Below are positions 1 to 11,109 of a DNA stretch of 64,000 bases, piece after piece (positions within the stretch are counted from its first letter, which is position 1; each line of letters opens with the position of its first letter). Source of the stretch: Nocardioides sp. cx-173 (GTDB taxonomy: Bacteria > Actinomycetota > Actinomycetes > Propionibacteriales > Nocardioidaceae); contig NZ_CP088262.1 of NCBI RefSeq assembly GCF_021117365.1, positions 4,032,501 through 4,096,500 of the forward strand, read 5' to 3'. Position numbers and translations under genes: made by a program. Below the pieces are notes generated by a model. That model was not told the DNA's origin, searched no databases, and saw only the letters and a program-made list of their open reading frames with translations.

Positions 1-999
1 GGCGGCATTCTGGTCGACGCACTCGGCTGGGAGTGGATCTTCTTCATCAACATCCCCGTCGGCATCATCGGCTTCGTGCTCGCCTGGCGCCTGGTGCCGA
101 CGCTCAGCACCAGCACCCACCGCTTCGACTGGCTCGGCGTGGCGCTGAGCGGCGCCGGCATGTTCCTGCTGGTCTTCGGCATCCAGGAGGGCAACCAGTA
201 CGACTGGGGCACGATCACCGGCGAGATCACCGTCTGGCGGATGATCGTCCTCGGCCTCGTGGTCTTCACCGCGTTCGTGGTCTGGCAACGCCTCAACCGC
301 CAGGAGCCCCTGGTGCCGCTCGCCCTGTTCCGCGACCGCAACTTCTCGCTCGCCAACGTCGCGATCACCACCATGGGCTTCGCCATGACGGCGATGGCCA
401 TCCCCCTGATGCTCTACGCCCAGCTGGTGCGCGGGCTGAGCCCCTCGAAGGCGGCCCTGCTGCTGGTGCCGATGGCGCTGATGACCCTCGGCCTGGCCAA
501 CCTCGTCGGCAAGCTCACCGACACGATCCACCCGCGCCTGCTCACCAGCGTCGGGTTCACGGCCATCATCACGTCGCTGGCGTGGCTCTCGTCGGTGATG
601 ACCCCCGACAGCGCCGTCTGGGAGATCCTGCTCCCGATGGCGCTGCTCGGCTTCGGCAACGCGTTCGTGTGGTCGCCCAACTCCGCCACGGCCAACCGCA
701 ACCTGCCTCTTCACCAGGCCGGGGCCGGCGCGGGCGTCTACAACGCGACCCGCCAGGTCGGCGCCGTACTGGGAGCCGCCGGCATCGCCGTCCTGATCGA
801 CGCCCGGCTGGCGGCCCAGGGGCTCGCGACGAGCTTCACCCCTGAGGGCGGCGGGAGCCGGCTCCCCGAGGTGGCGCAGGGGCCGTTCGCCGACGCCATG
901 GCGCAGGCGATGCTGCTGCCGCCCGCCGTCCTCGTGCTGGGGCTCGCCGCAGCGCTGTGCTTCCAGCGACCCCAGCACGAGGGTTTCGTCAGGCGCTGA
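1..999 (+). CDS. MFS drug/metabolite exporter, DHA2 (EmrB/QacA) type, 5' end missing
   Basis: The frame is open from base 1, so the gene begins left of the window; the first GTG at 76 is internal. The first visible residues (GGILVDALGWEWIFFINIP) are the conserved segment after helix 5 of 14-TM DHA2 proton antiporters. Further hydrophobic helices follow, with the QEPLVPLALFRDRNFSLAN signature typical of the linker after the middle helices. About 333 residues remain of a usual 480-550. It should sit in the cytoplasmic membrane and export small hydrophobic compounds; the substrate is not predictable. Its 3' end overlaps the convergent aldolase gene by 11 bases. Confidence 0.9.
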   Translation, partial: GGILVDALGWEWIFFINIPVGIIGFVLAWRLVPTLSTSTHRFDWLGVALSGAGMFLLVFGIQEGNQYDWGTITGEITVWRMIVLGLVVFTAFVVWQRLNRQEPLVPLALFRDRNFSLANVAITTMGFAMTAMAIPLMLYAQLVRGLSPSKAALLLVPMALMTLGLANLVGKLTDTIHPRLLTSVGFTAIITSLAWLSSVMTPDSAVWEILLPMALLGFGNAFVWSPNSATANRNLPLHQAGAGAGVYNATRQVGAVLGAAGIAVLIDARLAAQGLATSFTPEGGGSRLPEVAQGPFADAMAQAMLLPPAVLVLGLAAALCFQRPQHEGFVRR

Positions 1000-2023
1000 C
1001 GGACTTCCCGGCGGAGCGCAGGTTCTCGCAGGCCTCCACCACGCGGGCGGCCATGCCGGCCTCGGCCGCCTTGCCCCACGCGCGCGGGTCGTAGGCCTTC
1101 TTGTTGCCGACCTCGCCGTCGACCTTCAGCACGCCGTCGTAGTTCTGGAACATGTGGGCGGCCACCGGCCGGGTGAAGGCGTACTGCGTGTCGGTGTCGA
1201 CGTTCATCTTCACGACGCCGTAGTCGACCGCCGCGCCGATCTCCTCCGCGGTGGACCCGGAGCCGCCGTGGAAGACCAGGTCGAAGGGCTTGCTGCCCGC
1301 CGCCAGGCCGAGGCGCTCGGTGACCGCCTCCTGGGCGGACTTGAGGATCTCGGGGCGCAGCTTGACGTTGCCGGGCTTGTAGACGCCGTGCACGTTGCCG
1401 AACGTCAGCGCTGCCATGTAGCGGCCCTGCTCGCCGTTGCCGAGCGCCTCGATGGTCGCCAGCGCGTCCTCCGGCGTCGTGTAGAGCTGCTCGTTGATCT
1501 CGTTGGCCACGCCGTCCTCCTCGCCGCCGACGACCCCGATCTCGACCTCGAGGATGATGTGGGCCGCGGCGCAGCGCGCCAGCAGGTCACGGGCGATCTC
1601 GAGGTTCTCGTCGAGCGGTACGGCGGAGCCGTCCCACATGTGCGACTGGAAGAGCGGCAGCTCGCCGCGCGCGACCCGCTCCGCGGAGATCTCGACCAGC
1701 GGGCGCACGAAGCCGTCGAGCTTGTCCTTGGGGCAGTGGTCGGTGTGCAGCGCGATCTGCACCGGGTAGCTCTTGGCCACCTCGGCGGCGTACGCGGCGA
1801 ACGCGACCGAGCCGGTCACCATGCTCTTGACGCTGGGGCCCGACAGGTACTCCGCACCTCCCGTCGAGACCTGGATGATGCCGTCCGAGCCGGCGTCGGC
1901 GAAGCCCTTCAGCGCGGCGTTCAGCGTCTGCGAGGACGACACGTTGATCGCCGGGAAGGCGAAGGCGTTGGCCTTGGCGGTGTCGAGCATCTGGGCGTAG
2001 GTCTCAGGAGTCGCGATGGGCAT
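989..2023 (-). CDS. fbaA: Class II fructose-bisphosphate aldolase
   Basis: Reversible aldol cleavage of fructose 1,6-bisphosphate to glyceraldehyde 3-phosphate and dihydroxyacetone phosphate in glycolysis and gluconeogenesis; zinc-dependent and cytosolic. The 344-residue protein has the class II landmarks: an N-terminal PAINVSSSQT segment, the zinc and catalytic region LHTDHCPKDK at about residue 100, an acidic-rich LEVEIGVVGGEEDG loop, and phosphate-binding HGGSGST and NVDTDTQYAFTRP near the end. Length and motifs match actinobacterial Fba. It stands alone, convergent with the MFS gene and followed upstream by an rRNA/tRNA methyltransferase gene, as is common in this group. Confidence 0.96.
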   Translation of the reverse strand: MPIATPETYAQMLDTAKANAFAFPAINVSSSQTLNAALKGFADAGSDGIIQVSTGGAEYLSGPSVKSMVTGSVAFAAYAAEVAKSYPVQIALHTDHCPKDKLDGFVRPLVEISAERVARGELPLFQSHMWDGSAVPLDENLEIARDLLARCAAAHIILEVEIGVVGGEEDGVANEINEQLYTTPEDALATIEALGNGEQGRYMAALTFGNVHGVYKPGNVKLRPEILKSAQEAVTERLGLAAGSKPFDLVFHGGSGSTAEEIGAAVDYGVVKMNVDTDTQYAFTRPVAAHMFQNYDGVLKVDGEVGNKKAYDPRAWGKAAEAGMAARVVEACENLRSAGKSVSA

Positions 2024-2069
2024 GCGGCCAGCCTAGTGGCTATCCGCCGCGGAGGCTGGCGGCAGCCGA

Positions 2070-2708
2070 CTAGCCTCGCCAGGCATCCTCGCCCGACAGG
2101 TCGGCGTACTGCCGCACCCAGGCATGCATGGCGATCGCGGCGGCGGCGGAGGCGTTGATCGAGCGGGTCGAGCCGAACTGCGCGATCGAGAACGTGCCGT
2201 CGCACGCCGCCCGGGCACCCTCCGAGAGGCCCGGCCCCTCCTGGCCGAAGAGGAAGCAGACCCGCCGGGGCACGGTCATGGTCTCCAGGTGCGCGCTGCC
2301 GGGCAGGTTGTCGATGCCGAGCAGTCGCACGTCGCGCTCCGCGAGGTACGCCGCCAGGTCGGCGGCCGTCTCGTGGTGGCGCACGTGCTGGTAGCGGTCG
2401 GTGACCATCGCGCCCCGGCGGTTCCACCGCCGGTTGCCGACAATGTGCACCTCGGCGGCGAGGAACGCGTTGGCCGTGCGGACGATCGTGCCGATGTTGA
2501 AGTCGTGCTGCCAGTTCTCGATCGCGACGTGGAAGTCGTGGCGCCGCCTGTCGAGGTCGGCGACGATCGCCGCCACGCTCCAGTAGCGGTAGCGGTCCAC
2601 GACGTTGCGCCGGTCGCCCTCGGCGAGCAGCACGGGGTCGTACTGCTCCCCCGTCGGGAGCGGCCCCTGCCACGGCCCCACGCCGATCTCGTCGGGGCCG
2701 TGCGGCAT
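2070..2708 (-). CDS. SpoU/TrmH family RNA 2'-O-methyltransferase
   Basis: A SPOUT-fold, SAM-dependent ribose methyltransferase of tRNA or rRNA. The core shows NIGTIVRTANAF (motif 1), LFGQEGPGLSEGA (motif 2) and IAQFGSTRSINASAAAAIAM (motif 3), the knotted SAM site, in the right order and spacing. The protein is about 212 residues from the ATG at 2708. In-frame GTG codons at 2747 and 2750 would add 13-14 residues, and no clear Shine-Dalgarno decides between them. Which nucleotide it modifies cannot be told from the sequence. The divergent dedA gene begins about 90 bases away. Confidence 0.88.
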   Translation of the reverse strand: MPHGPDEIGVGPWQGPLPTGEQYDPVLLAEGDRRNVVDRYRYWSVAAIVADLDRRRHDFHVAIENWQHDFNIGTIVRTANAFLAAEVHIVGNRRWNRRGAMVTDRYQHVRHHETAADLAAYLAERDVRLLGIDNLPGSAHLETMTVPRRVCFLFGQEGPGLSEGARAACDGTFSIAQFGSTRSINASAAAAIAMHAWVRQYADLSGEDAWRG

Positions 2709-2801
2709 CGGGTCGTACGGCGCCCGACGGTCCTCGCTCTCCTCCACCACGGCAGCGAGACTACCGACCCGGGCCGACGGCGACCCGGGTACGGTTTGAC
2801 C

Positions 2802-3494
2802 GTGACTCCGCTCCTGCTCGAGCTCCACCCGCTGCTCCTGGGCATGGACTGGATGGACCCCAACTGGCTGCTGCAGGAGTTCGGGGGCGCGTTCTTCTGG
2901 ATCAGCCTGCTGATCGTCTTCGTCGAGTGCGGGCTGTTCTTCCCGTTCCTGCCCGGCGACACCCTGCTCTTCGCGCTCGGGCTGTTCATCACCGGCGAGA
3001 AGATCGACATGTTCCCCGGCGGGCCCTTCGTCGAGGTGCTGATCGCCTTCGCCCTGCTCACGAGCGCGGCCGTGCTCGGCAACGTCGCCGGCTACGAGAT
3101 CGGCCGCGCGATCGGCCCCCCGCTCTACCACCGCGACGGGCGCATCCTGAAGAAGAAGTACTTCGACCAGACGCAGGTCTTCTTCGACAAGCACGGCAGC
3201 AAGGCCCTGGTCATCGGCCGGTTCGTGCCGTTCGTGCGGACCTACATCACCGTCGTCGCCGGCGTGACCCGCATGGACCGCCAGCGGTTCTTCAAGTGGA
3301 GCCTGGTCGGCGCCGTGCTGTGGGTCGCGAGCATCCTGGCGCTGGGGTACTTCCTCGGGTCCGCGTTCCCCGGCCTCGGTGAGAACATCGACAAGGCGAT
3401 CGCCCTGATCCTGGCGTTCTCGGTGATCCCGATCGTCTACGAGTGGTGGAAGCACCGCCGCCAGGTCGAGCGCACGGTCGACGACCTGACCTGA
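2802..3494 (+). CDS. DedA family membrane protein (VTT domain)
   Basis: A polytopic inner-membrane protein of about 230 residues. The DedA family is linked to lipid-carrier recycling (for example undecaprenyl phosphate translocation) and envelope homeostasis. Visible features are the re-entrant region FVECGLFFPFLPGDTLLFALG, the amphipathic YEIGRAIGPPLY segment, the signature GRFVPFVRTYITVVAGVTRM, and two C-terminal hydrophobic helices ending in a basic tail. I chose the GTG at 2802; a longer open frame upstream is a shadow of the opposite-strand methyltransferase. The stop lies 1 base from the convergent pyrE stop. Confidence 0.92.
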   Translation: MTPLLLELHPLLLGMDWMDPNWLLQEFGGAFFWISLLIVFVECGLFFPFLPGDTLLFALGLFITGEKIDMFPGGPFVEVLIAFALLTSAAVLGNVAGYEIGRAIGPPLYHRDGRILKKKYFDQTQVFFDKHGSKALVIGRFVPFVRTYITVVAGVTRMDRQRFFKWSLVGAVLWVASILALGYFLGSAFPGLGENIDKAIALILAFSVIPIVYEWWKHRRQVERTVDDLT

Positions 3495-3495
3495 G

Positions 3496-4032
3496 CTAGC
3501 CGCGGGCGGCGTCCAGCTGCGCCTTCGTGAGCACGGCACGCACCTCGAGGCCGACGTCGGCGAGCGGGTTCTCCCCCTCCGGGCTCCGGTCGATCGCGCA
3601 GACGACGACCTCGACCACCGCGCCGGCCTCGCGCAGGGCCTTCGTCGCGTCCCGCACGGCGCCGCCGGTGGTGATCACGTCCTCGACCAGCGTCACCCGC
3701 CGCCCGGCGACGTCCGGGCCCTCGGCGAGCTTGCAGGTGCCGTACTCCTTGGCCTGCTTGCGCACGAACAGCGCGGGGGTCCCGGTGCGGCTGCTCACCA
3801 TCGTCGCGATCGGGATCCCGCCGAGCTCCAGGCCGCCCAGCAGCTCGGTGTCCTCGGGCAGCAGCGGCACCATCTGCGCGGCCACCCGGGCCAGGAGCTC
3901 CGGCTGGGCCTCGAAGAGGTACTTGTCGAAGTACTCCGAGGACACCTGGCCGGAGCGCAGCGTGAACTCCCCGGTCAGGCGGCAGCAGGCGTCGACGTCG
4001 GCGGCCAGCGTGGGGTCAGGGGTCGGGTCCAT
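3496..4032 (-). CDS. pyrE: Orotate phosphoribosyltransferase
   Basis: Joins orotate and PRPP to give OMP in de novo pyrimidine synthesis; cytosolic. About 178 residues, normal for the family. The PRPP loop VTLVEDVITTGGAV lies at about residues 115-128, the flexible catalytic loop FVRKQAKEYGTCK just before it, and the GQVSSEYFDKY substrate segment near the N terminus. I use the ATG at 4032; a GTG two codons upstream is possible. The gene is convergent with dedA and divergent from the aminotransferase. Confidence 0.95.
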   Translation of the reverse strand: MDPTPDPTLAADVDACCRLTGEFTLRSGQVSSEYFDKYLFEAQPELLARVAAQMVPLLPEDTELLGGLELGGIPIATMVSSRTGTPALFVRKQAKEYGTCKLAEGPDVAGRRVTLVEDVITTGGAVRDATKALREAGAVVEVVVCAIDRSPEGENPLADVGLEVRAVLTKAQLDAARG

Positions 4033-4077
4033 GGTCACGACGGCAGGCTATCGGGCACCCGCCGTACCCTCGGGCGC

Positions 4078-5247
4078 ATGTCTGCTCCTCGGCTCGCGCA
4101 CCGGCTCGACGGCATCCCGCCCACGATCTTCTCGAGGATGTCGGCCCTGGCCGCGAGCACCGGCTCGGTCAACCTGGGCCAGGGCTTCCCCGACGTCGAC
4201 GGCCCGCCCGAGGCGATCGCCCACGCGGTGGCGGCGCTCGAGGGCGGGGCCAACCAGTACGCCCCCGGCATCGGCGTGCCCGCCCTGCGGCAGGCGATCG
4301 CCCGGCACCAGCAGCGCCACTACGGGCTCGAGCTGGACCCGGACACCGAGGTCGTGGTCACCACCGGCTGCACCGAGGCGGTCGCCGCGGCCCTGCTCGG
4401 CCTGGTCGACCCCGGCGACGAGATCGTCGTGCTCGAGCCGTACTACGACTCCTACGTCGCGATGATCCAGATGGCCGGCGGCGTACGGCGCCCGGTCACC
4501 CTGCGCGCCCCCGACTACCGCCTCGACCTCGACGAGCTGCGGACCGCGGTGACGCCGCGGACCAGGTTCGTGCTGCTCAACTCGCCGCACAACCCCACCG
4601 GCACCGTGCTGAACCGCGCCGAGCTGCAGGCGGTGGCCGAGCTGGCCATCGAGCACGACCTGGTCGTGATCACCGACGAGGTCTACGAGCACCTGGTCTT
4701 CGACGAGCACGCGCACGTGCCGATCGCGACCCTGCCGGGCATGGCCGAGCGCACGCTGAGCCTGTCCAGCGCCGGCAAGTCCTACTCGTTCACCGGCTGG
4801 AAGGTCGGCTGGGCGACCGGCCCGGCCGCGCTGGTCGGGGCGCTCCTCGCCGCCAAGCAGTGGCTGACCTTCACCTCGGGATCGCCGCTGCAGCCGGCCG
4901 TGGCCCACGCGCTGGACGAGCTGCCCGACTTCCCTCGCGAGCTGGCCGCCGACCTCCAGGAGAGGCGCGACCTGCTCTGCGCCGGGCTGGATGCGGCCGG
5001 GCTTGCCGTGCGGGTCCCCGAGGGCACCTACTTCGCCACCACCGACGTGCGCGCCCTCGGCTGGGACGACGGCCTCGCCTTCTGCCTCGCCCTGCCCGAG
5101 CGGGCCGGGGTCGTCGCGATCCCGGCGCAGGTCTTCTACGACCACCAGGAGGAGGGCCGTCACCTGGTGCGCTGGGCCTTCTGCAAGGAGCGCCCCGTCA
5201 TCGCCGAGGCGATGCGGCGCCTGAGCGCCGCCGAGCTCCGGGCCTGA
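4078..5247 (+). CDS. PLP-dependent class I/II aminotransferase (DapC/methionine aminotransferase-like)
   Basis: A fold-type I PLP aminotransferase of 389 residues. Motifs in order: GQGFPDVDGP at the N terminus, TTGCTEAVAAALL (PLP phosphate contact), LLNSPHNPTGTVL, VITDEVYEHLVFD (the Asp that contacts the pyridine nitrogen), and SSAGKSYSFTGWKVGW with the Schiff-base lysine. The overall pattern is that of kynurenine/methionine aminotransferases and actinobacterial N-succinyl-diaminopimelate aminotransferases; I cannot choose the substrate. It stands alone, with its stop directly abutting the convergent membrane-protein gene. Confidence 0.92.
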   Translation: MSAPRLAHRLDGIPPTIFSRMSALAASTGSVNLGQGFPDVDGPPEAIAHAVAALEGGANQYAPGIGVPALRQAIARHQQRHYGLELDPDTEVVVTTGCTEAVAAALLGLVDPGDEIVVLEPYYDSYVAMIQMAGGVRRPVTLRAPDYRLDLDELRTAVTPRTRFVLLNSPHNPTGTVLNRAELQAVAELAIEHDLVVITDEVYEHLVFDEHAHVPIATLPGMAERTLSLSSAGKSYSFTGWKVGWATGPAALVGALLAAKQWLTFTSGSPLQPAVAHALDELPDFPRELAADLQERRDLLCAGLDAAGLAVRVPEGTYFATTDVRALGWDDGLAFCLALPERAGVVAIPAQVFYDHQEEGRHLVRWAFCKERPVIAEAMRRLSAAELRA

Positions 5248-5793
5248 CTACCCCTTGAACCAGGCGTTGGCGCCGCCGACGTAGAGCAGCACGATCGCGG
5301 CGATGCACAGGATCACGTGGAGCAGCGGCACGATCGCCAGCGCCATCACCAGCGAGACCGGGATGGCCAGGGCGGCCGAGACGGTGAGCAGGATCCGCGC
5401 CCAGTTGCGGCGGCGCATCACGCAGAACGCCAGCACGATGGCCGCGATCGACCAGACGATGCCGATGACCGCGAAGACCGTGGTGAACGTCTTGACCTCG
5501 TCGCGCGACCAGCCCGACGCACTGTCCTGGAAGCCGTCGTAGAACTCGTCGGTCCCGGCCTGGACCGCGACCAGGAGGAACAGCAGGCAGATCAGCGCGA
5601 TCGCGCTGCCCACCCAGGTCACGACGGCGGCGGCGGTCACGGTGCCGGGGCGCCGGCCCGGGTGCGCCGGCTGGTAGGCGCCCGGCTGGGGCTGGCCATA
5701 GGGCTGGCCATAGGGCTGGGGAGGCGGCGCCTCGCCGTAGGGGTTCGGCGAGGGCGGGACGTAGCCGCCGTAGGGGTTGCTCGGGTCGCTCAT
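5248..5793 (-). CDS. Small membrane protein with Pro/Gly/Tyr-rich N terminus
   Basis: A 181-residue protein. The first 45 residues are a cytosolic, low-complexity tail with repeated NPYG and QPYGQ units. Four hydrophobic segments follow: TVTAAAVVTWVGSAIALICL, FAVIGIVWSIAAIVLAF, ILLTVSAALAIPVSL and VILCIAAIVLLYVG. The layout is typical of DUF4064-like and other actinobacterial membrane proteins of unknown role. Its neighbour at 5822-6853 is built the same way, so the two are probably related. The start is the ATG at 5793. Confidence 0.8.
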   Translation of the reverse strand: MSDPSNPYGGYVPPSPNPYGEAPPPQPYGQPYGQPQPGAYQPAHPGRRPGTVTAAAVVTWVGSAIALICLLFLLVAVQAGTDEFYDGFQDSASGWSRDEVKTFTTVFAVIGIVWSIAAIVLAFCVMRRRNWARILLTVSAALAIPVSLVMALAIVPLLHVILCIAAIVLLYVGGANAWFKG

Positions 5794-5821
5794 GCGTCCA
5801 ACTTTTCCATGACGGTCCCGC

Positions 5822-6853
5822 TCAGGAGAACCAGGCCCGTACCTCGGGCCGCACCAGCAGCGTGATGGTGACCAGGCAGGCGACGAGCGGCAACGCCATC
5901 GCGATGCTGACCACGGCGCCCACGAGCGACGCCGCGGCCGCCCCGGCGGCCGACACCAGCAGGGCCGCGCGCGCCCAGCGCACCCGGCGGAACGCCTGGA
6001 CGGCGAACCCGATCGCGGCGCCGCCCCACACGAGCAGCACGCCGGCGAGGGCGAGCGTCGCGGAGCGGACCTCGGAGTCACTGATGCCCTCGTCGCGCAG
6101 GTCCGGGTTCTGTCGGTACAGCTCCTCGAAGACCACGTCGGGCGCGGCGAGCAGGACCAGCGCGCTGAGCCCCATCACCAGGATCGCCAGCCCGCAGAAG
6201 GTCCAGGTCAGGACGCAGGCCCACAGCAGCGCGGGGGGCCGCCCAGCGGCGCGATCGGCCGGCGCGCGCATGGTCATGGGGGCCGTCGTGGGAGCGGGCG
6301 TGGGGGCGGGCGCCGATCCGAAGCCGGACATGGCGCGCGGCTCGACCGGCGGCGGAGGCGGCGGCGGGGCCTGGAACATCGACGGCCCGGCCGGCTCGCC
6401 CTGCCGCTCCCGCTCCTCGGGGGCCGGCGCGATCCCGTCGAACCAGTCCCGCGCCGGCTGCAGCCACAGCATCACGGCGGCGGCTACCACCACCGCCGGC
6501 AGCAGGCCGCCCGCGGCCATGCCGCTGATGAAGAGCGGCACCGCCAGCACCGCCAAGGCGAGGCGCGCACCGCGGGAGCGCTGCAGGACGTGGAAGCCGA
6601 GGATCGCCGCGGCGGTGGCACAGGCGCCGGCGACCATGGCCAGGATGCGCAGCATCGTAGTGACGCCGTCGAGGTCGAGGCCCAGCCCGTCACCCGGGGG
6701 CTCGGAGAGGAAGGTCTCGATCGAGCGCTGGGTCTCGAGCGAGCCGAGGCCGGCCACGCGCTCGAAGACCAGCGCCACGATCAGCGCCGAGCCGCCCATG
6801 ATCATCCAGGCGGCCAGGGTGACCTGGCGGGGGCGATGGGGCGCGTCGGTCAT
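5822..6853 (-). CDS. Membrane protein with two hydrophobic halves and a proline-rich linker
   Basis: A 343-residue protein of unknown function. Residues 1-135 hold about four membrane segments. Residues 140-205 are a charged then Pro/Ala/Thr-rich linker, including a run of seven prolines and PAPTPAPTTAP. Residues 210-343 hold four more helices and end PEVRAWFS. The first half ends in PARDWFDG, so the protein looks like an internal duplication of the single-unit protein encoded just downstream (which ends GGANAWFKG). The two genes are 28 bases apart on the same strand and are probably co-transcribed. Confidence 0.78.
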   Translation of the reverse strand: MTDAPHRPRQVTLAAWMIMGGSALIVALVFERVAGLGSLETQRSIETFLSEPPGDGLGLDLDGVTTMLRILAMVAGACATAAAILGFHVLQRSRGARLALAVLAVPLFISGMAAGGLLPAVVVAAAVMLWLQPARDWFDGIAPAPEERERQGEPAGPSMFQAPPPPPPPVEPRAMSGFGSAPAPTPAPTTAPMTMRAPADRAAGRPPALLWACVLTWTFCGLAILVMGLSALVLLAAPDVVFEELYRQNPDLRDEGISDSEVRSATLALAGVLLVWGGAAIGFAVQAFRRVRWARAALLVSAAGAAAASLVGAVVSIAMALPLVACLVTITLLVRPEVRAWFS

Positions 6854-6877
6854 GGCCCCATTCCATCAGTGCCGTGC

Positions 6878-9472
6878 TCAGGTCGCGACGGCGAGGGTCA
6901 GCCCTCCGCCGTCCGCGACGTCGACCTTGACGGTGTCGCCGTCGGCCACCTCGCCCCCGATCAGCATCCGCGCGAGCGGGTCGCCGATCGCGGTCTGGAC
7001 GAGACGGCGCAGCGGGCGGGCGCCGTACGCCGGGTCGTAGCCGGTGTCGGCGAGCCAGGTCTTGGCCTCGGGCGTGACGTCGATGTCGATGCGCCGCACG
7101 GCAAGCCGGCGCTCGAGCAGGCCCAGCTGGAGATCGACGATCTGCGCCAGCTCCTCGCGGGTCAGCGCGTCGAACATCACGATGTCGTCGAGACGGTTGA
7201 GGAACTCCGGCTTGAAGCTCGACCGCACGACGGCGAGCACCGACTCCTTCTTCTTCTCCGGGTCCAGCAGCGGGTCGACCAGGAAGTGCGAGCCCAGGTT
7301 GCTGGTGAGGATCAGGATCGTGTTGCGGAAGTCGACCGTGCGGCCCTGGCCGTCGGTCAGGCGTCCGTCGTCGAGCACCTGGAGCAGGATGTCGAACACC
7401 TCGGGGTGCGCCTTCTCGACCTCGTCGAGCAGGACCACCGAGTACGGACGGCGGCGCACCGCCTCGGTCAGCTGGCCGCCCTCGTCATAGCCGACGTAGC
7501 CCGGGGGGGCCCCGACCAGGCGCGAGACCGAGTGCTTCTCGGAGTACTCGCTCATGTCGATGCGCACGATCGCGCGCTCGTCGTCGAAGAGGAAGTCGGC
7601 CAGCGCCTTGGCGAGCTCGGTCTTGCCGGTGCCGGTGGGGCCCAGGAACAGGAACGAGCCGGTCGGCCGGTTGGGGTCGGCGATGCCGGCGCGCGCGCGG
7701 CGTACGGCGTCGCTCACCGAGCGCACCGCCTCATGCTGGCCGATCAGGCGCTGCCCGACGACGGACTCCATCTCCAGCAGCTTCGCGGTCTCGCCCTGCA
7801 GCATCCGGCCGGTCGGGATGCCGGTCCAGGCCTCGACCACCTCGGCGATCTGCTCGGCCCCGACCTCCTCGCCGACCAGCGGCTCGATGTCCGGGCGATC
7901 GGCCGCCTCGACCTCGCGGATCTGCTCCTCGAGCGCCGGGATCCGTCCGTAGAGGATCTCGCTGGCCTTCTCGAAGTCGCCCTCGCGCTGGAGCCGCTCA
8001 CTCTCGATGCGCAGCTGGTCCAGCTGGCGGCGCAGCTCGCCCTCGCCCTCGAGGGTCGCCTTCTCGCGCTCCCAGCGCGCCTCCAAGCCGCGCAGCTCCT
8101 CCTCGCGGTCGGCCAGGTCGGCGCGCAGGCGCTCCAGGCGCTCGGCGGAGGCCTCGTCGCTCTCGCGCTGGAGCGCGAACTCCTCCATGCGCAGGCGCTC
8201 GACGCGGCGCCGGAGCTGGTCGATCTCCTCGGGCGAGGACTCGATCTCCATGCGCAGCCGGGAGGACGCCTCGTCGATCAGGTCGATGGCCTTGTCCGGC
8301 AGCTGACGGCCGGGGATGTAGCGGTCGCTGAGCGTGGCCGCGGCCACGAGCGCGGCGTCGGTGATCCGCACGCCGTGGTGGGCCTCGTACTTCTCCTGGA
8401 TGCCGCGCAGGATCTGGATGGTGTCCTCGACGCTGGGCTCGCCGACGAAGACCTGCTGGAAGCGGCGCTCCAGCGCCGGGTCCTTCTCGATCCGCTCGCG
8501 GTACTCGTCGAGGGTCGTCGCCCCGATCATGTGCAGCTCGCCGCGGGCCAGCATCGGCTTGAGCATGTTGCCGGCGTCCATGGAGGAGTCGCCGCCGGCG
8601 CCCGCGCCCACGACCGTGTGCAGCTCGTCGATGAAGGTGATGATCTGGCCGCCGCTGTCCTTGATCTCCTCCAGGACCGCCTTGAGCCGCTCCTCGAACT
8701 CGCCGCGGTACTTGGCTCCGGCGACCATCGCGGCCAGGTCCAGGCTCAGCACCCGGCGACCCTTGAGCGAGTCGGGGACGTCGCCGGCGACCACGCGCTG
8801 CGCCAGGCCCTCGACGACGGCGGTCTTGCCGACGCCGGGCTCGCCGATGAGGACCGGGTTGTTCTTGGTGCGGCGCGAGAGCACCTGCACGACGCGCCGG
8901 ATCTCGGCGTCGCGGCCGATGACCGGGTCGAGCCGGCCCTCCTGGGCGGCTGCGGTGAGGTCGACGGAGTACTTCTCCAGCGCCTCGTACGTCGACTCGG
9001 CGTCCTGGCTGGTCACGCGCCGGTTGCCGCGGACGGCGGTGAGGCTCTCGCGCAGGCCGGCCTCGGTGAGGCCCGCGTCGGTGAGCAGCTTCTGGGCGGG
9101 GCTCTCGGTCCCGGCGATCGCGATCAGCAGGTGCTCGGTCGCGACGTAGTCGTCCTTCATGGAGCCGGCCAGGTCGATCGCGCCGGCCAGCACCCGGGTC
9201 AGCGCGGCCGAGGCCGCGGGCTGCTGGACGGTGGCGCCGCTGGCCTTGGGCAGGGCGTCGAGGGCCGCGACGGCGCGCGCGGTCAGCGCATCGGCGTCGA
9301 CGCCGGCCTTGATGACCAGGCTGCGCGCGATGCCGTCCTCCTGGCGGAGGAGGGCCGCGAGCAGGTGGATGGGCTCGGTGGTGGTGTTGCCGGCCGTGGT
9401 GGCCGTGAGCTGGGCGGCCTCGATCGCCTCGCGGCTTCGGGTGGTGAACTTGTCAGCGCCGAGCTGGCTCAT
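6878..9472 (-). CDS. clpB: ATP-dependent disaggregase ClpB
   Basis: An AAA+ chaperone that extracts polypeptides from aggregates with DnaK/DnaJ/GrpE. At 864 residues it is full length. It has a Clp N-terminal repeat domain (1-150), NBD1 with Walker [14 protein letters not shown] and Walker [10 protein letters not shown], a long coiled-coil middle domain (about 400-530, rich in Glu/Arg/Leu), and NBD2 with Walker [15 protein letters not shown] and Walker [12 protein letters not shown]. The ATG at 9472 follows a strong GGAAGGAG ribosome site only 24 bases after the hspR stop. It is therefore the last gene of the dnaK operon rather than a separate unit. Confidence 0.97.
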   Translation of the reverse strand: MSQLGADKFTTRSREAIEAAQLTATTAGNTTTEPIHLLAALLRQEDGIARSLVIKAGVDADALTARAVAALDALPKASGATVQQPAASAALTRVLAGAIDLAGSMKDDYVATEHLLIAIAGTESPAQKLLTDAGLTEAGLRESLTAVRGNRRVTSQDAESTYEALEKYSVDLTAAAQEGRLDPVIGRDAEIRRVVQVLSRRTKNNPVLIGEPGVGKTAVVEGLAQRVVAGDVPDSLKGRRVLSLDLAAMVAGAKYRGEFEERLKAVLEEIKDSGGQIITFIDELHTVVGAGAGGDSSMDAGNMLKPMLARGELHMIGATTLDEYRERIEKDPALERRFQQVFVGEPSVEDTIQILRGIQEKYEAHHGVRITDAALVAAATLSDRYIPGRQLPDKAIDLIDEASSRLRMEIESSPEEIDQLRRRVERLRMEEFALQRESDEASAERLERLRADLADREEELRGLEARWEREKATLEGEGELRRQLDQLRIESERLQREGDFEKASEILYGRIPALEEQIREVEAADRPDIEPLVGEEVGAEQIAEVVEAWTGIPTGRMLQGETAKLLEMESVVGQRLIGQHEAVRSVSDAVRRARAGIADPNRPTGSFLFLGPTGTGKTELAKALADFLFDDERAIVRIDMSEYSEKHSVSRLVGAPPGYVGYDEGGQLTEAVRRRPYSVVLLDEVEKAHPEVFDILLQVLDDGRLTDGQGRTVDFRNTILILTSNLGSHFLVDPLLDPEKKKESVLAVVRSSFKPEFLNRLDDIVMFDALTREELAQIVDLQLGLLERRLAVRRIDIDVTPEAKTWLADTGYDPAYGARPLRRLVQTAIGDPLARMLIGGEVADGDTVKVDVADGGGLTLAVAT

Positions 9473-9496
9473 GACATCTCCTTCCTAGGGTTCTGC

Positions 9497-9933
9497 TCAG
9501 CGGCCGCGACGCCAGACGACGACCGCCTGGCCGCTGTGGGTCTTGCGGAGCACGGGCAGCTTGTTGGGCGACGCGGGGCCCAACGGCGGGCCGGCGAGCG
9601 CCTGCCGCAGCGTGTCGCGGGTGCTCTCGAGCTCGGCGCGCAGCTCCTCGTTGCGCGCCGACAGCGCGGCCACCTGGTTCTCCAGCTCGAGGATCCGGCG
9701 TACCCCCTCGATGCCGATGCCCGCCGCGGTGAGCTCGGAGATCTCGCGCAGCCGCTCGATGTCCCGCGCGGAGTAGCGGCGCCCACCCCCGACCGTGCGC
9801 ACGGGGTTGATCAGGCCCAGGCGCTCGTAGGTGCGCAGGGTCTGGGGGTGCAGGCCGGTCAGCTCGGCGGCGACGCTGATGACGAAGACCGCGGCGTCGG
9901 GTCCGGGTACCGCGAACGGGTCGCGGGCGGCCA

Positions 9934-9934
<1 letters not shown>
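9497..9934 (-). CDS. hspR: Heat-shock repressor HspR (MerR family)
   Basis: A 145-residue MerR-fold repressor that binds HAIR inverted repeats, with DnaK as co-repressor, and shuts off the dnaK operon without stress. It has the winged-helix signature ISVAAELTGLHPQTLRTYERLGLI at residues 18-41, GGGRRYSARDIERL, and a coiled coil (about 85-115). The C terminus ends with a basic, tryptophan-containing tail. The ATG overlaps the dnaJ TAA by one base (TAATG), so translation is coupled. A perfect HAIR-like repeat lies upstream of dnaK at 13664-13690, which closes the autoregulatory loop. Confidence 0.96.
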
Positions 9935-11094
<1,160 letters not shown>

Positions 11095-11109
11095 CGCACA
11101 CCTCCCTTC